Below are positions 55,731 through 64,000 of a stretch of DNA of 64,000 bases, one piece after another. The notes under the pieces are model-generated. The model was given only the letters and a program-made list of their open reading frames with translations, was not told the DNA's origin and did no database searches. Each line of letters opens with the position of its first letter. Within the stretch, counting starts at the first letter, position 1. A program made the position numbers and the translations under genes. The stretch is from Helicobacter felis ATCC 49179 (lineage in GTDB: Bacteria > Campylobacterota > Campylobacteria > Campylobacterales > Helicobacteraceae): the NCBI RefSeq assembly GCF_000200595.1, contig NC_014810.2, positions 1,498,311 through 1,562,310 of the forward strand, read 5' to 3'.

Positions 55731-56096
55731 CAACTCATCGCTAAAATCAAAGACGCAGAACAAGATGTTCTATCTCTATTTAAAATCCTTAACCCCACAG
55801 ACACAGACCTAGAAATCGCCAAACGCCATCACAGAGTAAAGAAGGAAATAGACTTTTTAAAAGAGCAATCCCGGAATGTGATGCCCCCGACTACTTTACC
55901 TACAAAAATTGAAACAGAGGAAGAAAGACTCCATGAAAAGCTAAAGAAAGTGCTAAAATCTAAAACTGAAGCCCTAGAAAAATACAACGAAGTGCTTAAG
56001 AAGTTGCAGGAGTATAAAGAGGATACAGCTAAATGGAGACCACAGAGCAACACACAATCCCAAAAGACATCTAACAGCGATCAAAGCAAGCACTAG
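55731..56096 (+). pseudogene. Tail of the Rep region or mobilisation accessory
   Basis: The frame continues from the Rep remnant past a TAG at 55728-55730: IAKIKDAEQDVLSLFKILNP, then EIAKRHHRVKKEIDFLKEQS and a coiled coil (RLHEKLKKVLKSKTEALEKY) to 56096. It may be the C-terminal extension of Rep or a small coiled-coil protein translated from ATG 55878 just ahead of the relaxase. No family recognised. Confidence 0.4.
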
Positions 56097-56110
56097 ACAG
56101 AGAGAAAGCA

Positions 56111-57541
56111 ATGGGGATAATTGCATCTATCAACTTCAAACCCACAAAAAACCCCGTGCAGGTGTTTCACAATGATAGAAGCACACCCCCCAATTATCTC
56201 TTGCCTAAAGAACGGCAACTTTATACTATCTGCAATAGAAGTGGTCTTGAAGCACAAGCTTTAAAGCAAGAAATGATAGACAAGGCTATTAGTGCCTACA
56301 TACAAAGAATAGGACAGAAGTTTCAAGCTAAAACTTATGTTTATAGTGCCGTTGTTAATCTCAAATCCACGCACACCATGCAAAACTTAGAAAAACTAGC
56401 CACACATTTTAAAAACAAATATGGCATTCAGTGCTACCAAATTGCTATCCACAGAGATGAAGGACATATAGATGAGTTTGGCAATACGCACATTAACCAC
56501 CATGCCCATATGGAGTTTGTTACACTAGATGAGAATACAGGTAAGAACAACTTCAAAAGAGTGCCTTCTTTAATGCTCAAGCAAATCCAAACAGAAGTGG
56601 CAACCATCCTAGGCATGCAAAGAGGGATAGATAAACGCATAAGCGGAATTAAACGCGTTGAGCCTAGAGCTTATGCCAAGCTCATGGAGCAAGAGAAAAC
56701 AAGGCGCAAAGAATTAGAAAAAGCGCATAAAGAGCAGTTAGAAAGTTTACAAGCTAACACAGAAAATCAACAAACAGAATTGCAAGCTCTACAACAAGAA
56801 AAAACCACGCTGGAGAAAGCAAACACTGCCTTAACTCAAGAAAACCAAGAACTCAAAGACAAGCAAACAGAGCTAGAGAACACACTTATAGACCTTGTTA
56901 CCATCTTTGTTCCACAAGATAAACAAGACAAAAAGCTCACTATCAAAGAAGCCAAGCCCCTGCTAGAGAGTGTGAGAAAGCAAATGATTACCATAAATCA
57001 GGGTTTGGGTGATTTAAAGCTTTTCACACAAGAGGATTACAAAGCTTTGCGAGCTTTGAAAGATGAGGAGTTAAGCATTGCTGATCTAAAGAAGCGCATT
57101 ACAACGATAGAGCAAGAAGCTAAGAAGCATTATGAGAAATTGCAAGAGCAATACAAAGACTATCTAAACCCCAAGCAAGTAGAGGACAAGATAACAGCCA
57201 CGAGTCCAGAATACTTTGAGAGCATCGCCAAAGATAGGCGAGATAGGTTTTTAAACAAACACATCAGTGAGATTGAGAAAAGCCTCAATAAAGAACTCAA
57301 ACCCATTCTTGCCAAGATAGAACAAACTAGAAAGTGGGAACACAAAGCTTTGCTAGAGGAGATAAGAGGGCTAGAAAATGGTATTGGTAAGCTAACCGAA
57401 GAGTTTAAAAACAGCGATGCATATGGGCAGATGCTAGAGACAGCCAAAGGAAGTTTTAAATCCACTCTCCTGTTAAGATCGCAAAAATCTCTAAAATCCA
57501 GTCTATGTTTTCTAAAATCAAAAATCAAATTTTGTAAATGA
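56111..57541 (+). CDS. Plasmid mobilisation relaxase
   Basis: A 476-residue MobV/Pre-like relaxase. The N-terminal 200 residues carry the metal-binding pattern IHRDEGHIDEFGNTHINHHA followed by HMEFVTL, typical of nicking-closing enzymes that start plasmid transfer; residues 200-400 are coiled coil (TALTQENQELKDKQTELENT). The last 28 residues are Ser/Leu/Lys-rich and do not look natural: in another frame HSPVKIAKISKIQSMFSKIK reads better, so the C-terminus is probably shifted near 57460. It belongs with the Rep remnant to one integrated plasmid. No origin of transfer was identified. Confidence 0.7.
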   Translation: MGIIASINFKPTKNPVQVFHNDRSTPPNYLLPKERQLYTICNRSGLEAQALKQEMIDKAISAYIQRIGQKFQAKTYVYSAVVNLKSTHTMQNLEKLATHFKNKYGIQCYQIAIHRDEGHIDEFGNTHINHHAHMEFVTLDENTGKNNFKRVPSLMLKQIQTEVATILGMQRGIDKRISGIKRVEPRAYAKLMEQEKTRRKELEKAHKEQLESLQANTENQQTELQALQQEKTTLEKANTALTQENQELKDKQTELENTLIDLVTIFVPQDKQDKKLTIKEAKPLLESVRKQMITINQGLGDLKLFTQEDYKALRALKDEELSIADLKKRITTIEQEAKKHYEKLQEQYKDYLNPKQVEDKITATSPEYFESIAKDRRDRFLNKHISEIEKSLNKELKPILAKIEQTRKWEHKALLEEIRGLENGIGKLTEEFKNSDAYGQMLETAKGSFKSTLLLRSQKSLKSSLCFLKSKIKFCK

Positions 57542-57632
57542 TTTTGTTTGATAATAACAATGATAGACCCCAAAGTTAAATTAGACAACAAGTAAGAATT
57601 ATAAGCTCTTAAATCGGCTGATTGGACATGCT

Positions 57633-57872
57633 CTATGTCTTCTTGAGTTGCTTATCTCTTCTCGCTCGTCTATTGATTTTATCAATCTCAGTGTTTAAGT
57701 AGGACTCGCCCACAATCCACGCAAAATTATTGGCGTTTATTTGCATACAAAAATCTACAATGTTTCTTAGATAAATTTCTGCCTGTGCAATTCTTGGAAC
57801 CAGTCTAGCGTTAAACTCTAAACTAGAGTGTTTTGTTTTAAAATCAAAATTTTTGCTCACAAAACTACTCAA
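57633..57872 (-). CDS. Short Abi/HEPN-like fragment after hsdR
   Basis: A 79-codon frame starting at TTG that overlaps the hsdR stop region. FNARLVPRIAQAEIYLRNIV resembles the start of Abi-like HEPN proteins, but there is no RxxxxH motif and the frame ends in RRARRDKQLKKT after about a third of the usual length. I read it as an N-terminal remnant, possibly cut when the plasmid DNA entered next to it. Co-transcription with hsdR is likely. Confidence 0.4.
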   Translation of the reverse strand: MSSFVSKNFDFKTKHSSLEFNARLVPRIAQAEIYLRNIVDFCMQINANNFAWIVGESYLNTEIDKINRRARRDKQLKKT

Positions 57873-60767
57873 TTATTTCCAATCCTGAGTAGAAATATCA
57901 TGGTATTTGTCAAAAAAGGCTTGTAGAACAGATTGTACTTGATTTTTTAAATGGTTGCGCATGGGCCGATCTTCAGGGTTTATACTAAAAAACGATGCCC
58001 TTTCTTTAGGCAGAAGTGTGGGAAATTGCGTCCCCTTAAAGCTGATGTTATGGTGCTTAAAGGCTTTGGATATAAAATCATAGGCGAGTTTTTCTTGGAG
58101 TTGATAATGTTGGATGATGCGGGCAAATTCTTGTTTGCGTTGCCTATCCATATAATCTCTAAAACTGGCTTGGATATCTGGACTTGGGTGCTGTTTGAAG
58201 AACTCCCAAAAGCTTAAAATCACTTCTTGTTTGCTGCGCATTTTGGGGCTGGATTTGATGGCGCGTAAAATATCTTCTTCAGCCTTACCCTCTGCAATGA
58301 GGTTTAAAATATAATCAATGTTGATCTCCACTTGCCTAACCAGCTCCATTTCAAACACACAACGATCGTCAAACTCTTGATGTGCTTTGTTTGGACTTTC
58401 TCTAGACCCCCTAAAGCGCTCATGCAAGTCTAAGTAATGCCCTTGGTAGTCTTGCAAATCTCTAGGACTAATGAGCTCTTTATCTGCACTAAACTCGGCA
58501 AAGCACACTAGAACATTGCGTATTTTGAGAATTTCACCATAAAGATTGATGAACACCTCTTGGTCGCTCTCCGATCTTGTGTATTGTGCAAATGCGCTGA
58601 GCGGATATGTGCTTAAGAGTTTGGATACCAAACCTTTGTATTTGGCATAGGTCTCTTCAAAGCCCCCCAAGATCACAATTTCATGCGAATCCTCTTGGCC
58701 AAAGAGCCTTAAAGCGTCGTTTAAATTCTCTTCTAAAAGTCTAAAACACACAATATTGCCCTCACTCTTAACGCTATTGTGGGGGCGGTTTGTCCTTGAA
58801 AAGGCTTGCAGTAAGCCATGGTATCTTAAGTTTTTATCCACCCAAAGCGTGTTACAAGTGGGCGCGTCAAAGCCGGTTAAAAACATATTCACCACAATGA
58901 GCAAATCGATCTCTCTGCCCTTCATCCGTTGAGAAACATCTTTATAGTAGTCGTTAAAGAGATCGATACCGTAATTGCTCCCAAAGTTGCGGTTATAATC
59001 TTGGATCGCTTGTGCTAAAAAATCCTTATCGGTGGGCAAGAGCTTATCTGCCTCTTCGTTGTTTTCATCCTCGAGGTCATCGCTGGGGCTATAGCTGTAG
59101 ATGAGGGCGGTTTTTAGGGGGTGCTGGTACTCTTTAAAGGCTTGGTAATAGGTCTTAGCCATTTCAATGCTTGCACATGCCAAGATCGCATTAAAACTCC
59201 CCTTTGTAACTTGGGCAAAATTGTTTAAGATGTATTCCACAACCTTAGCGGTGCGTTTAGGGTGGCAAAAATCCGCCTCGCTCTTGAGTTCCATATCTGT
59301 ACTGATGTGGCAATAGTGCATTAAGAAGGGCAAGACATTTTTATCTTGGATTGCATGGACGATCGTGTAATGGTGTAATTTTCTGCCAAATCTTTCTTGT
59401 GTGATGGCGTGTTCTTTGCCCTCGCAATTTTCCTCAAAAATGGGCGTGCCGGTGAATCCATAAAAATGGTGTTTCTTAAAAGCCCGCGCGATGTCGGCGT
59501 GCATTTTGCCTAGCTGGCTTCGATGGCACTCATCAAAGATGAACAACACCTCTTGCTCTAAAATGGATGACTTAGGGTTACTCTTGATGAATTTATGCAA
59601 CTTTTGGATCGTGGTGATGATGGTCTTTTTGCTAGGGTCGGGGTTTTCTAGCTGGAGCTGTAGGGTTTTGGTGTTCTTGTTGGAGCTTGCGCTGTTTTTT
59701 TGGTATCTCTCGTATTCTTTCATGGTTTGGTGGTCCAAGTCCTTGCGATCCACCACAAACACCACTTTAGAGATGAAGTCTAAACGCCCTGCCAACTGGG
59801 CGAGTTTAAAGCTGGTTAAAGTCTTACCGCTGCCCGTGGTGTGCCACACGAAGCCCCCATTCTTGGGCTTGCCGTAGTTTTTGTTGTGGTGTGTGATCAC
59901 AACCTGCTTTAAAATCTCCTCCACCGCCACGACTTGGTAAGGGCGCATGGCAAGCAACTTAGATTCACTGGTGCACACACAATAATAAAGCAGAAGGCTT
60001 AAGAGGGTGTGCTTGTCAAAGAAAGTGGGGATAAAATCCTGTAAATCCCCAATGTGCTCGTTATTCTTGTCCGCCCAAAAACTGGTGAATTTGTAAGAGT
60101 CCTTGCTTGTGTCGCTGGCTGTGGTGTTGCTGTAATACTTGGTCTGTGTGCCATTGCTGATCACAAAGATCTGCACAAAGCCAAACAAGCTACCCGGAGC
60201 GTCCATGCTTGTCTTGTGGTAGTTACGGATTTGGCTAAAAGCCTCTTTTAACTGCACCCCTCTTTTTTTAAGCTCGATATGCACTAGGGGCAGACCATTG
60301 ACCAAAATGCTCACATCATAGCGGTGCTCTTTGCCCGGGGTGGGGTATTGCTGGATCACTTGTAGATAATTGTTGTGGATGTGCCTTTTGTCTAAAAGCT
60401 GGATATTTTTCGTGTCCCCATTGTCAAATTTAAAGGACTGGCTATTTTCGTGCTGGAGCATGCGGGTTTTGTCGATAAAGGTGGCATTACGGGGGTTGAT
60501 TTGTTGGGTAAAACGCGCCCATTCGCGATCGCTGAAAGTAAGAGCATTGAGCCTTTCAATTTGGGTTTTTAAATTCGCTTTAAGGCTCTCTTCAGTGGCG
60601 GGCTTTAACAGAGTGTAACCTTGGGCTTGGAGTTGTTCTATTAAATACGCCTCTAGCTCTGCTTCTTTTTGGTAGGTGGTGGCTCTAGCCTTGTTGGCGG
60701 GCTTGCTAGCCACCACGGTGCTCAAATCCCCTTGGGCGATCTTTTCTAAAGTGCTCTGCTCTGACAT
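57873..60767 (-). CDS. hsdR: Type I restriction enzyme R subunit
   Basis: A 964-residue motor and nuclease subunit. The N-terminal nuclease has GLPLVHIELKKRGV (the ExK of the PD-ExK fold) near residue 165; the SF2 translocase has WHTTGSGKTLTSFKLAQL (Walker A), LFIFDECHRSQ (DEAH-type box), GFTGTPIF, and later RTNRPHN; a helical C-terminus binds the HsdM/HsdS core. Together with HsdM and HsdS it cuts DNA lacking the host methylation. It overlaps the second hsdS frame by 22 bases. Intact. Confidence 0.93.
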   Translation of the reverse strand: MSEQSTLEKIAQGDLSTVVASKPANKARATTYQKEAELEAYLIEQLQAQGYTLLKPATEESLKANLKTQIERLNALTFSDREWARFTQQINPRNATFIDKTRMLQHENSQSFKFDNGDTKNIQLLDKRHIHNNYLQVIQQYPTPGKEHRYDVSILVNGLPLVHIELKKRGVQLKEAFSQIRNYHKTSMDAPGSLFGFVQIFVISNGTQTKYYSNTTASDTSKDSYKFTSFWADKNNEHIGDLQDFIPTFFDKHTLLSLLLYYCVCTSESKLLAMRPYQVVAVEEILKQVVITHHNKNYGKPKNGGFVWHTTGSGKTLTSFKLAQLAGRLDFISKVVFVVDRKDLDHQTMKEYERYQKNSASSNKNTKTLQLQLENPDPSKKTIITTIQKLHKFIKSNPKSSILEQEVLFIFDECHRSQLGKMHADIARAFKKHHFYGFTGTPIFEENCEGKEHAITQERFGRKLHHYTIVHAIQDKNVLPFLMHYCHISTDMELKSEADFCHPKRTAKVVEYILNNFAQVTKGSFNAILACASIEMAKTYYQAFKEYQHPLKTALIYSYSPSDDLEDENNEEADKLLPTDKDFLAQAIQDYNRNFGSNYGIDLFNDYYKDVSQRMKGREIDLLIVVNMFLTGFDAPTCNTLWVDKNLRYHGLLQAFSRTNRPHNSVKSEGNIVCFRLLEENLNDALRLFGQEDSHEIVILGGFEETYAKYKGLVSKLLSTYPLSAFAQYTRSESDQEVFINLYGEILKIRNVLVCFAEFSADKELISPRDLQDYQGHYLDLHERFRGSRESPNKAHQEFDDRCVFEMELVRQVEINIDYILNLIAEGKAEEDILRAIKSSPKMRSKQEVILSFWEFFKQHPSPDIQASFRDYMDRQRKQEFARIIQHYQLQEKLAYDFISKAFKHHNISFKGTQFPTLLPKERASFFSINPEDRPMRNHLKNQVQSVLQAFFDKYHDISTQDWK

Positions 60768-61531
60768 GCGCTCTCCTTAAAATTTAGCAAGGTGTTGAGG
60801 TAGTGTTGGTATTGCTTTTCTCTTGCCTCTATCTCTGCCGGGATCCCCTCTTGTAGGTCGGTGGTGAGGGCGTTGAATTGGTCTAAAATTTCTACGATTT
60901 TAGCTTGGATCGCCAAAGGGGGGAGGGGGATTATACAGCGGGCAAGGTCGCTGGGCTTCACCTCTGTAACTTTTGTACCATAGGCGATTTTTCTTTTCTG
61001 CTTAATAAAATCTTTAGTGTGAAACCAATAGGCTAGATATTTAGGGTTTTGGTGATGCCTAAAAATAGCGGCATGCCCTCCTGTTACAATTTGGCTATCT
61101 CCAAGCCACGCCACAGCCTTACAAAGCCCCTTTAAATCCTCGCTAGTGGTGGTTAGGATAATGTCCCCACAATACACAGGCTTTAATTTTTTAGCCAGCT
61201 CTGGGCTAACAAAGCTTTTGGTTTGGGCGGTGTGGGTGTTGTAGAAGGTGTGGATTTCTCCATAGTGGATCGCCCCCACCAGCTCCCCGCTAGGATTATC
61301 GGGGTGTAAATCTGCCTTAGTGAGCCCACTGCCCCGCACAAACTCCCCAATCTCGCCCAGTTCCACCCACTCCACGCCTTGCGGGCAATGCTCTTGCAAT
61401 AACTTTTTTAAGGGATGTTTAGAAGTGGGCTTTAGCACAGATGTGCCCCACTCTTGTAAAATCCAAGTTTTAAGCGGGTGTTTGTCCAACCAATCAAGGC
61501 TTACCCCCCCCCCCCCCAGTAGCCACGCCAA
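60746..61531 (-). CDS. hsdS: HsdS third recognition segment
   Basis: A 261-codon frame with one target-recognition domain (EFVRGSGLTKADLHPDNPSG through KVTEVKPSDLARCIIPLPPL) and a conserved helical spacer (KIVEILDQFNALTTDLQEG). A preceding KHPLKKLLQEHCPQGVEWVE copies the N-terminus of the first hsdS. It has no convincing start of its own: the frame begins in the G14 tract at the end of the first hsdS, and with 13 or 16 G the two would be one protein with three recognition domains. Its first half is almost identical to the second domain of hsdS1, its second half diverges. Confidence 0.75.
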   Translation of the reverse strand: MAWLLGGGGVSLDWLDKHPLKTWILQEWGTSVLKPTSKHPLKKLLQEHCPQGVEWVELGEIGEFVRGSGLTKADLHPDNPSGELVGAIHYGEIHTFYNTHTAQTKSFVSPELAKKLKPVYCGDIILTTTSEDLKGLCKAVAWLGDSQIVTGGHAAIFRHHQNPKYLAYWFHTKDFIKQKRKIAYGTKVTEVKPSDLARCIIPLPPLAIQAKIVEILDQFNALTTDLQEGIPAEIEAREKQYQHYLNTLLNFKESACQSRAL

Positions 61532-62807
61532 AGTCTAAAAGCGCGTTTAGGTAGTGGGTGTATTGTTTTTCTCTTGCCTCGATCTCAGCGGGTAGTCCCT
61601 GCTGTAAGTCTGTGGTGAGGGCGTTAAATTGGTCTAAAATCTCCACGATTTTTTCTTGCAGGGCAAGAGGGGGGAGGGGGATTAAAAAAGTCTTTAAGTC
61701 TTGTAAATTCAAGCGACTCACCTTTGCCCCGCAAGTGTATTTCAGCTTAAAATCCTTAAAGGCTTGTGTTTGAAACAGATAGGCCAAGTATTTCGGGTTT
61801 TGTTGGTGTCTTAGGGCAAAAGTGTCCCCGCCTATATAGATAGTTTCTTGCCCCAAGTAAGCCACCGCCTTACACACATCAGCGGGGTTTTCACTCACCC
61901 CCACAATCACTAAGTTCCCACAATATACAGGTTTTAACTTCTTAGCCAGCTCTTGCGTGATAAAGCTTTTAGTTTTGCTCGTGTGGACATTATAAAAAGT
62001 GTGAATCTCTCCATAGTGGATTGCCCCCACTAGCTCCCCGTTAGGATTATCAGGGTGTAAATCCGCCTTAGTCAGCCCACTACCCCGCACAAATTCCCCA
62101 ATAGTGCCCAATTCCACCCACTCCACCTTAAACGATTCCTTAAGCAGGGCATGGCGTCCAAGGCGGGGGCTTGTGGGGGTGCCAAAGTCTAAAAGAGCAT
62201 TGAGATAATAAGAATATTGTTTTTTTCTTGCGCTAAGCTCTGCGCTAAGCTCTGTAAAGCAATCAAGAATGGTTACTATTTTCTCTTGTATGATTAGAGG
62301 GGGTAGGGGGATTTTGAGGGCTAGAATGCTTGCTGTGCTTAAATTTGGTTGTGCCGCTGCATCCGATAAAGATTGAATATATTTTTTGACTCGTTGAGTA
62401 ATTAAAACATAATACAAAAATGGGACATGAATGTTAGGACTGAGATTGTGAGGTTTGGCAACACGCTGATTAAGTAATAATTTTCTGCCCTTAATATTTT
62501 TGATAAGGGATGTCATACCAACATTATTGCCACTCATAGCGATAAGAATATCCCCATCGCTCAAAGCATAATTTTTATATTTTTCTAAAAAGCTGTCAGG
62601 TAAGTAAATGGGTTTGTGTTCAGGATTAAACCCGCCATTAGGGCGGATGTTGCCCATTCTGATTAACAAAGTGTTAGATTTTTCCACATAGTCGCTTTTT
62701 TTAAAGGAATAACCATTAAGCAAACTACACACCTCCCCCAATTCCACAAACTCCACCCCCTGCGGGCAATGCTCTAATAACAGCTTTTCTAAGGGGTGTT
62801 TAGGCAT
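61494..62807 (-). CDS. hsdS: Type I specificity subunit HsdS
   Basis: About 437 residues with two target-recognition domains (FVELGEVCSLLNGYSFKKSD onward and WVELGTIGEFVRGSGLTKAD onward), each followed by a PLPPL plus KIVxILD spacer helix, the usual HsdS layout. The frame opens at 62831, but ATG 62807 overlaps the end of the HEPN gene and fits the protein start MPKHPLEKLLLEHCPQG. It ends in LLDFGVATGGGGGKP where the G14 tract sets the stop. The second recognition domain is a near copy of the one in the next frame. Confidence 0.85.
   Translation of the reverse strand: MPKHPLEKLLLEHCPQGVEFVELGEVCSLLNGYSFKKSDYVEKSNTLLIRMGNIRPNGGFNPEHKPIYLPDSFLEKYKNYALSDGDILIAMSGNNVGMTSLIKNIKGRKLLLNQRVAKPHNLSPNIHVPFLYYVLITQRVKKYIQSLSDAAAQPNLSTASILALKIPLPPLIIQEKIVTILDCFTELSAELSARKKQYSYYLNALLDFGTPTSPRLGRHALLKESFKVEWVELGTIGEFVRGSGLTKADLHPDNPNGELVGAIHYGEIHTFYNVHTSKTKSFITQELAKKLKPVYCGNLVIVGVSENPADVCKAVAYLGQETIYIGGDTFALRHQQNPKYLAYLFQTQAFKDFKLKYTCGAKVSRLNLQDLKTFLIPLPPLALQEKIVEILDQFNALTTDLQQGLPAEIEAREKQYTHYLNALLDFGVATGGGGGKP
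61504..61517 (-). repeat. G14 contingency tract joining two hsdS frames
   Basis: Fourteen C on the plus strand at the 3' end of hsdS1. At 14 the protein stops after KP; at 13 or 16 reading goes on through SLDWLDKHPLK into the third recognition domain. Confidence 0.95.
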
Positions 62808-63597
62808 GTTGCGCTCGTTGAGTCTTGGCATAGTTGAATTTTAGATGGAAAAAGGGGCGCAAATCCTCTAGGGCGCAAGCTTTTTGGAGGTTGTAGCCCA
62901 GCCTCACCAGCAAAATTTCCAAGTCTTTTTTAAATTTGATCTTTGTGGGCTTGTTGTGAAAAATCTCATTTCTTGCATCTCTAATGCGTGCGATGGTGTT
63001 GAGCGCATGTGTCTTTGTGCCAAAGATAGGGATTTCTTGATTTTTGTAGGTTTTTGGCTTTGCAAAAAAAGATTCAAAATACGGGTAATAATGCCTGTTT
63101 AAAATAAATTCTAAGTCCCCCAAAGAGAACAAATCAAAGACATCAAACGAATTCATGGTGTGTTTGGGTATTTGGCGTTTCTTATTGCGTAGGGCAATGA
63201 TGGCATCGATTTTCTGCACAAGGTGCTGTTGCATCTGGTTTTGGGAGTCTTGCATGAACCAATCATCTTGGTTTGTGTTGAGCGCATTAGCAACCACAAC
63301 AGCCATCGTGCTTCTTAGGGCGTTCTCAAAACATTGTAACAGCAAGAAACTAGCTTGGTGGGCGTTGCGCCTTTTGTTGTAAAACTGCATGATCAGATCA
63401 AATAGATTTCTTTCAAGCGCGCCATTTTTCTTTTTGAGTAAGATTTGGGCTTCTTTACAAGCCCCCCATAAATAGCCGTGGTGTAAAACCCCAATGCTTT
63501 GTTTGATTTTTGTTTCAAACTCCTCTGTCATCAAATGTGGCATATCTAAAAATAATGCGGATATTTTTTGAAAAAATGCATTTTGCAAATCAAACAT
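62800..63597 (-). CDS. HEPN-domain protein within the type I locus
   Basis: A 265-residue helical protein with a HEPN motif near the C-terminus: RIRDARNEIFHNKP contains Arg209 and His214 (RxxxxH) plus Asn210, the usual catalytic pattern of HEPN ribonucleases. The layout resembles Abi-like HEPN proteins. It lies between hsdM and hsdS, overlapping hsdS. HEPN nucleases such as PrrC are known to sit inside type I loci and are held inactive by the restriction complex; this one lacks the PrrC ATPase domain. RNase activity is inferred from the motif. Confidence 0.6.
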   Translation of the reverse strand: MFDLQNAFFQKISALFLDMPHLMTEEFETKIKQSIGVLHHGYLWGACKEAQILLKKKNGALERNLFDLIMQFYNKRRNAHQASFLLLQCFENALRSTMAVVVANALNTNQDDWFMQDSQNQMQQHLVQKIDAIIALRNKKRQIPKHTMNSFDVFDLFSLGDLEFILNRHYYPYFESFFAKPKTYKNQEIPIFGTKTHALNTIARIRDARNEIFHNKPTKIKFKKDLEILLVRLGYNLQKACALEDLRPFFHLKFNYAKTQRAQHA

Positions 63598-63700
63598 TCA
63601 ACTTCCTATGGAAACTTTGTTGTATAATCTGTCTAATTTAGAGGTCTCACCGCTATGAATAGCGGGTACTTGCCTGCAAGAGGACGCTCTAAATTCTCTC

Positions 63701-64000
63701 TTATGCTCCATTTTCTAAACCATTGATGATTTTATCTAGCCCCTCTCTTAGGGCTTGTTGTTTAGCCACTATGGCGACGATTTGGGCGTTTAAGTGAGCA
63801 ATGTCTAGGGCTTCTCCCTCTTCTTTAGGGTCTAAATACCGACTCACCGAGAGATTATAGCCATTGGCTCTAATCTGCTCTGCCCCCACCAAGATCGAAA
63901 AATGCGCGATCTCTTCTCGGCTCTCATAGACTTTGAGGATCTTAGCGATGTTACTTGGGGCTAGCTTGTTTTTGGTGTCTTGACGCACAAACTCCGCACT
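63701..64000 (-). CDS. hsdM: Type I methyltransferase HsdM, C-terminal part
   Basis: The last 99 codons of an HsdM subunit, cut by the window edge: the frame is open through 64000 (SAEFVRQDTKNKLAP). Segments VYESREEIAHFSILVGAEQI, NGYNLSVSRYLDPKEEGE and the final helix are typical of the HsdM C-terminus, which packs against HsdS. It is followed after 100 bases by the HEPN gene and then hsdS and hsdR, all leftward. The catalytic part lies outside the window. Confidence 0.85.
   Translation of the reverse strand, partial: SAEFVRQDTKNKLAPSNIAKILKVYESREEIAHFSILVGAEQIRANGYNLSVSRYLDPKEEGEALDIAHLNAQIVAIVAKQQALREGLDKIINGLENGA

Overview
The window reads as a chromosomal segment of a gastric, non-pylori Helicobacter. 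Three lines of evidence support this. Core genes lie in H. pylori-like neighbourhoods: nucT, poly-E-rich protein, gmk, tatA, argS; uvrB beside an outer-membrane protein; hypB-hypC-hypD; hemE beside magIII; csd4 beside the FliS co-chaperone gene. There are Helicobacter-type features such as TATAAT -10 boxes, G/C homopolymer contingency tracts, Sel1-repeat exported proteins and Csd4 with Gln in place of the first zinc-ligand His. The species cannot be fixed from the sequence alone.

Layout. 1-21.6 kb is intact housekeeping DNA (nuclease, gmk, tatA, argS, priA, uvrB, gltX, thiE, guaA, ccoG, initiator tRNA-Met and tRNA-Gln, hypDCB) with one odd three-gene operon at 7.1-9.1 kb: a kinase-like protein, a GreA-like protein and a radical SAM protein whose motifs are in permuted order. 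21.6-22.1 kb carries two tandem copies of a tiny hydrophobic peptide gene that look like an Ibs-type type I toxin-antitoxin pair. 22.1-25.9 kb is a large type IIG restriction-methylation enzyme, followed by an amino-acid transporter. 27.3-30.2 kb is phage-like debris (PBECR-like nuclease-domain fragments and a broken DPPY DNA methylase).

30.2-42.7 kb is the most unusual part. A rightward cluster (a GrpE-like coiled-coil protein, a soluble Hsp70-like protein and a second Hsp70-like protein with a multi-pass membrane N-terminus) converges on a leftward cluster (a split helicase-like protein with no Walker A motif, a coiled-coil protein, a ClpB-like AAA+ protein, a radical SAM activase and a 50-residue protein). 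Together these resemble a dedicated membrane-linked GrpE/Hsp70/ClpB chaperone machine with a radical SAM partner. I do not recognise it as a named system. Several members are interrupted by single-base indels, mostly in homopolymers.

42.7-46.3 kb returns to core genes (hemE, magIII, csd4, the FliS co-chaperone). 46.3-51.8 kb holds a decayed HrgA-like gene, two Sel1-repeat exported proteins, a broken gene with a C14 tract and two secreted proteins. 52.6-53.5 kb is an FkbM-type methyltransferase in the OFF phase because of a G16 tract. 53.5-57.6 kb contains an orphan IS608-like right end and an integrated plasmid remnant (Rep_3 initiator in pieces, relaxase). 57.6-64 kb is a type I restriction-modification locus (hsdM partial, a HEPN protein, two hsdS frames joined at a G14 tract, hsdR).

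No broken gene was found among the core genes, whereas most accessory blocks contain indels. This argues for real decay or phase variation rather than poor sequence quality.
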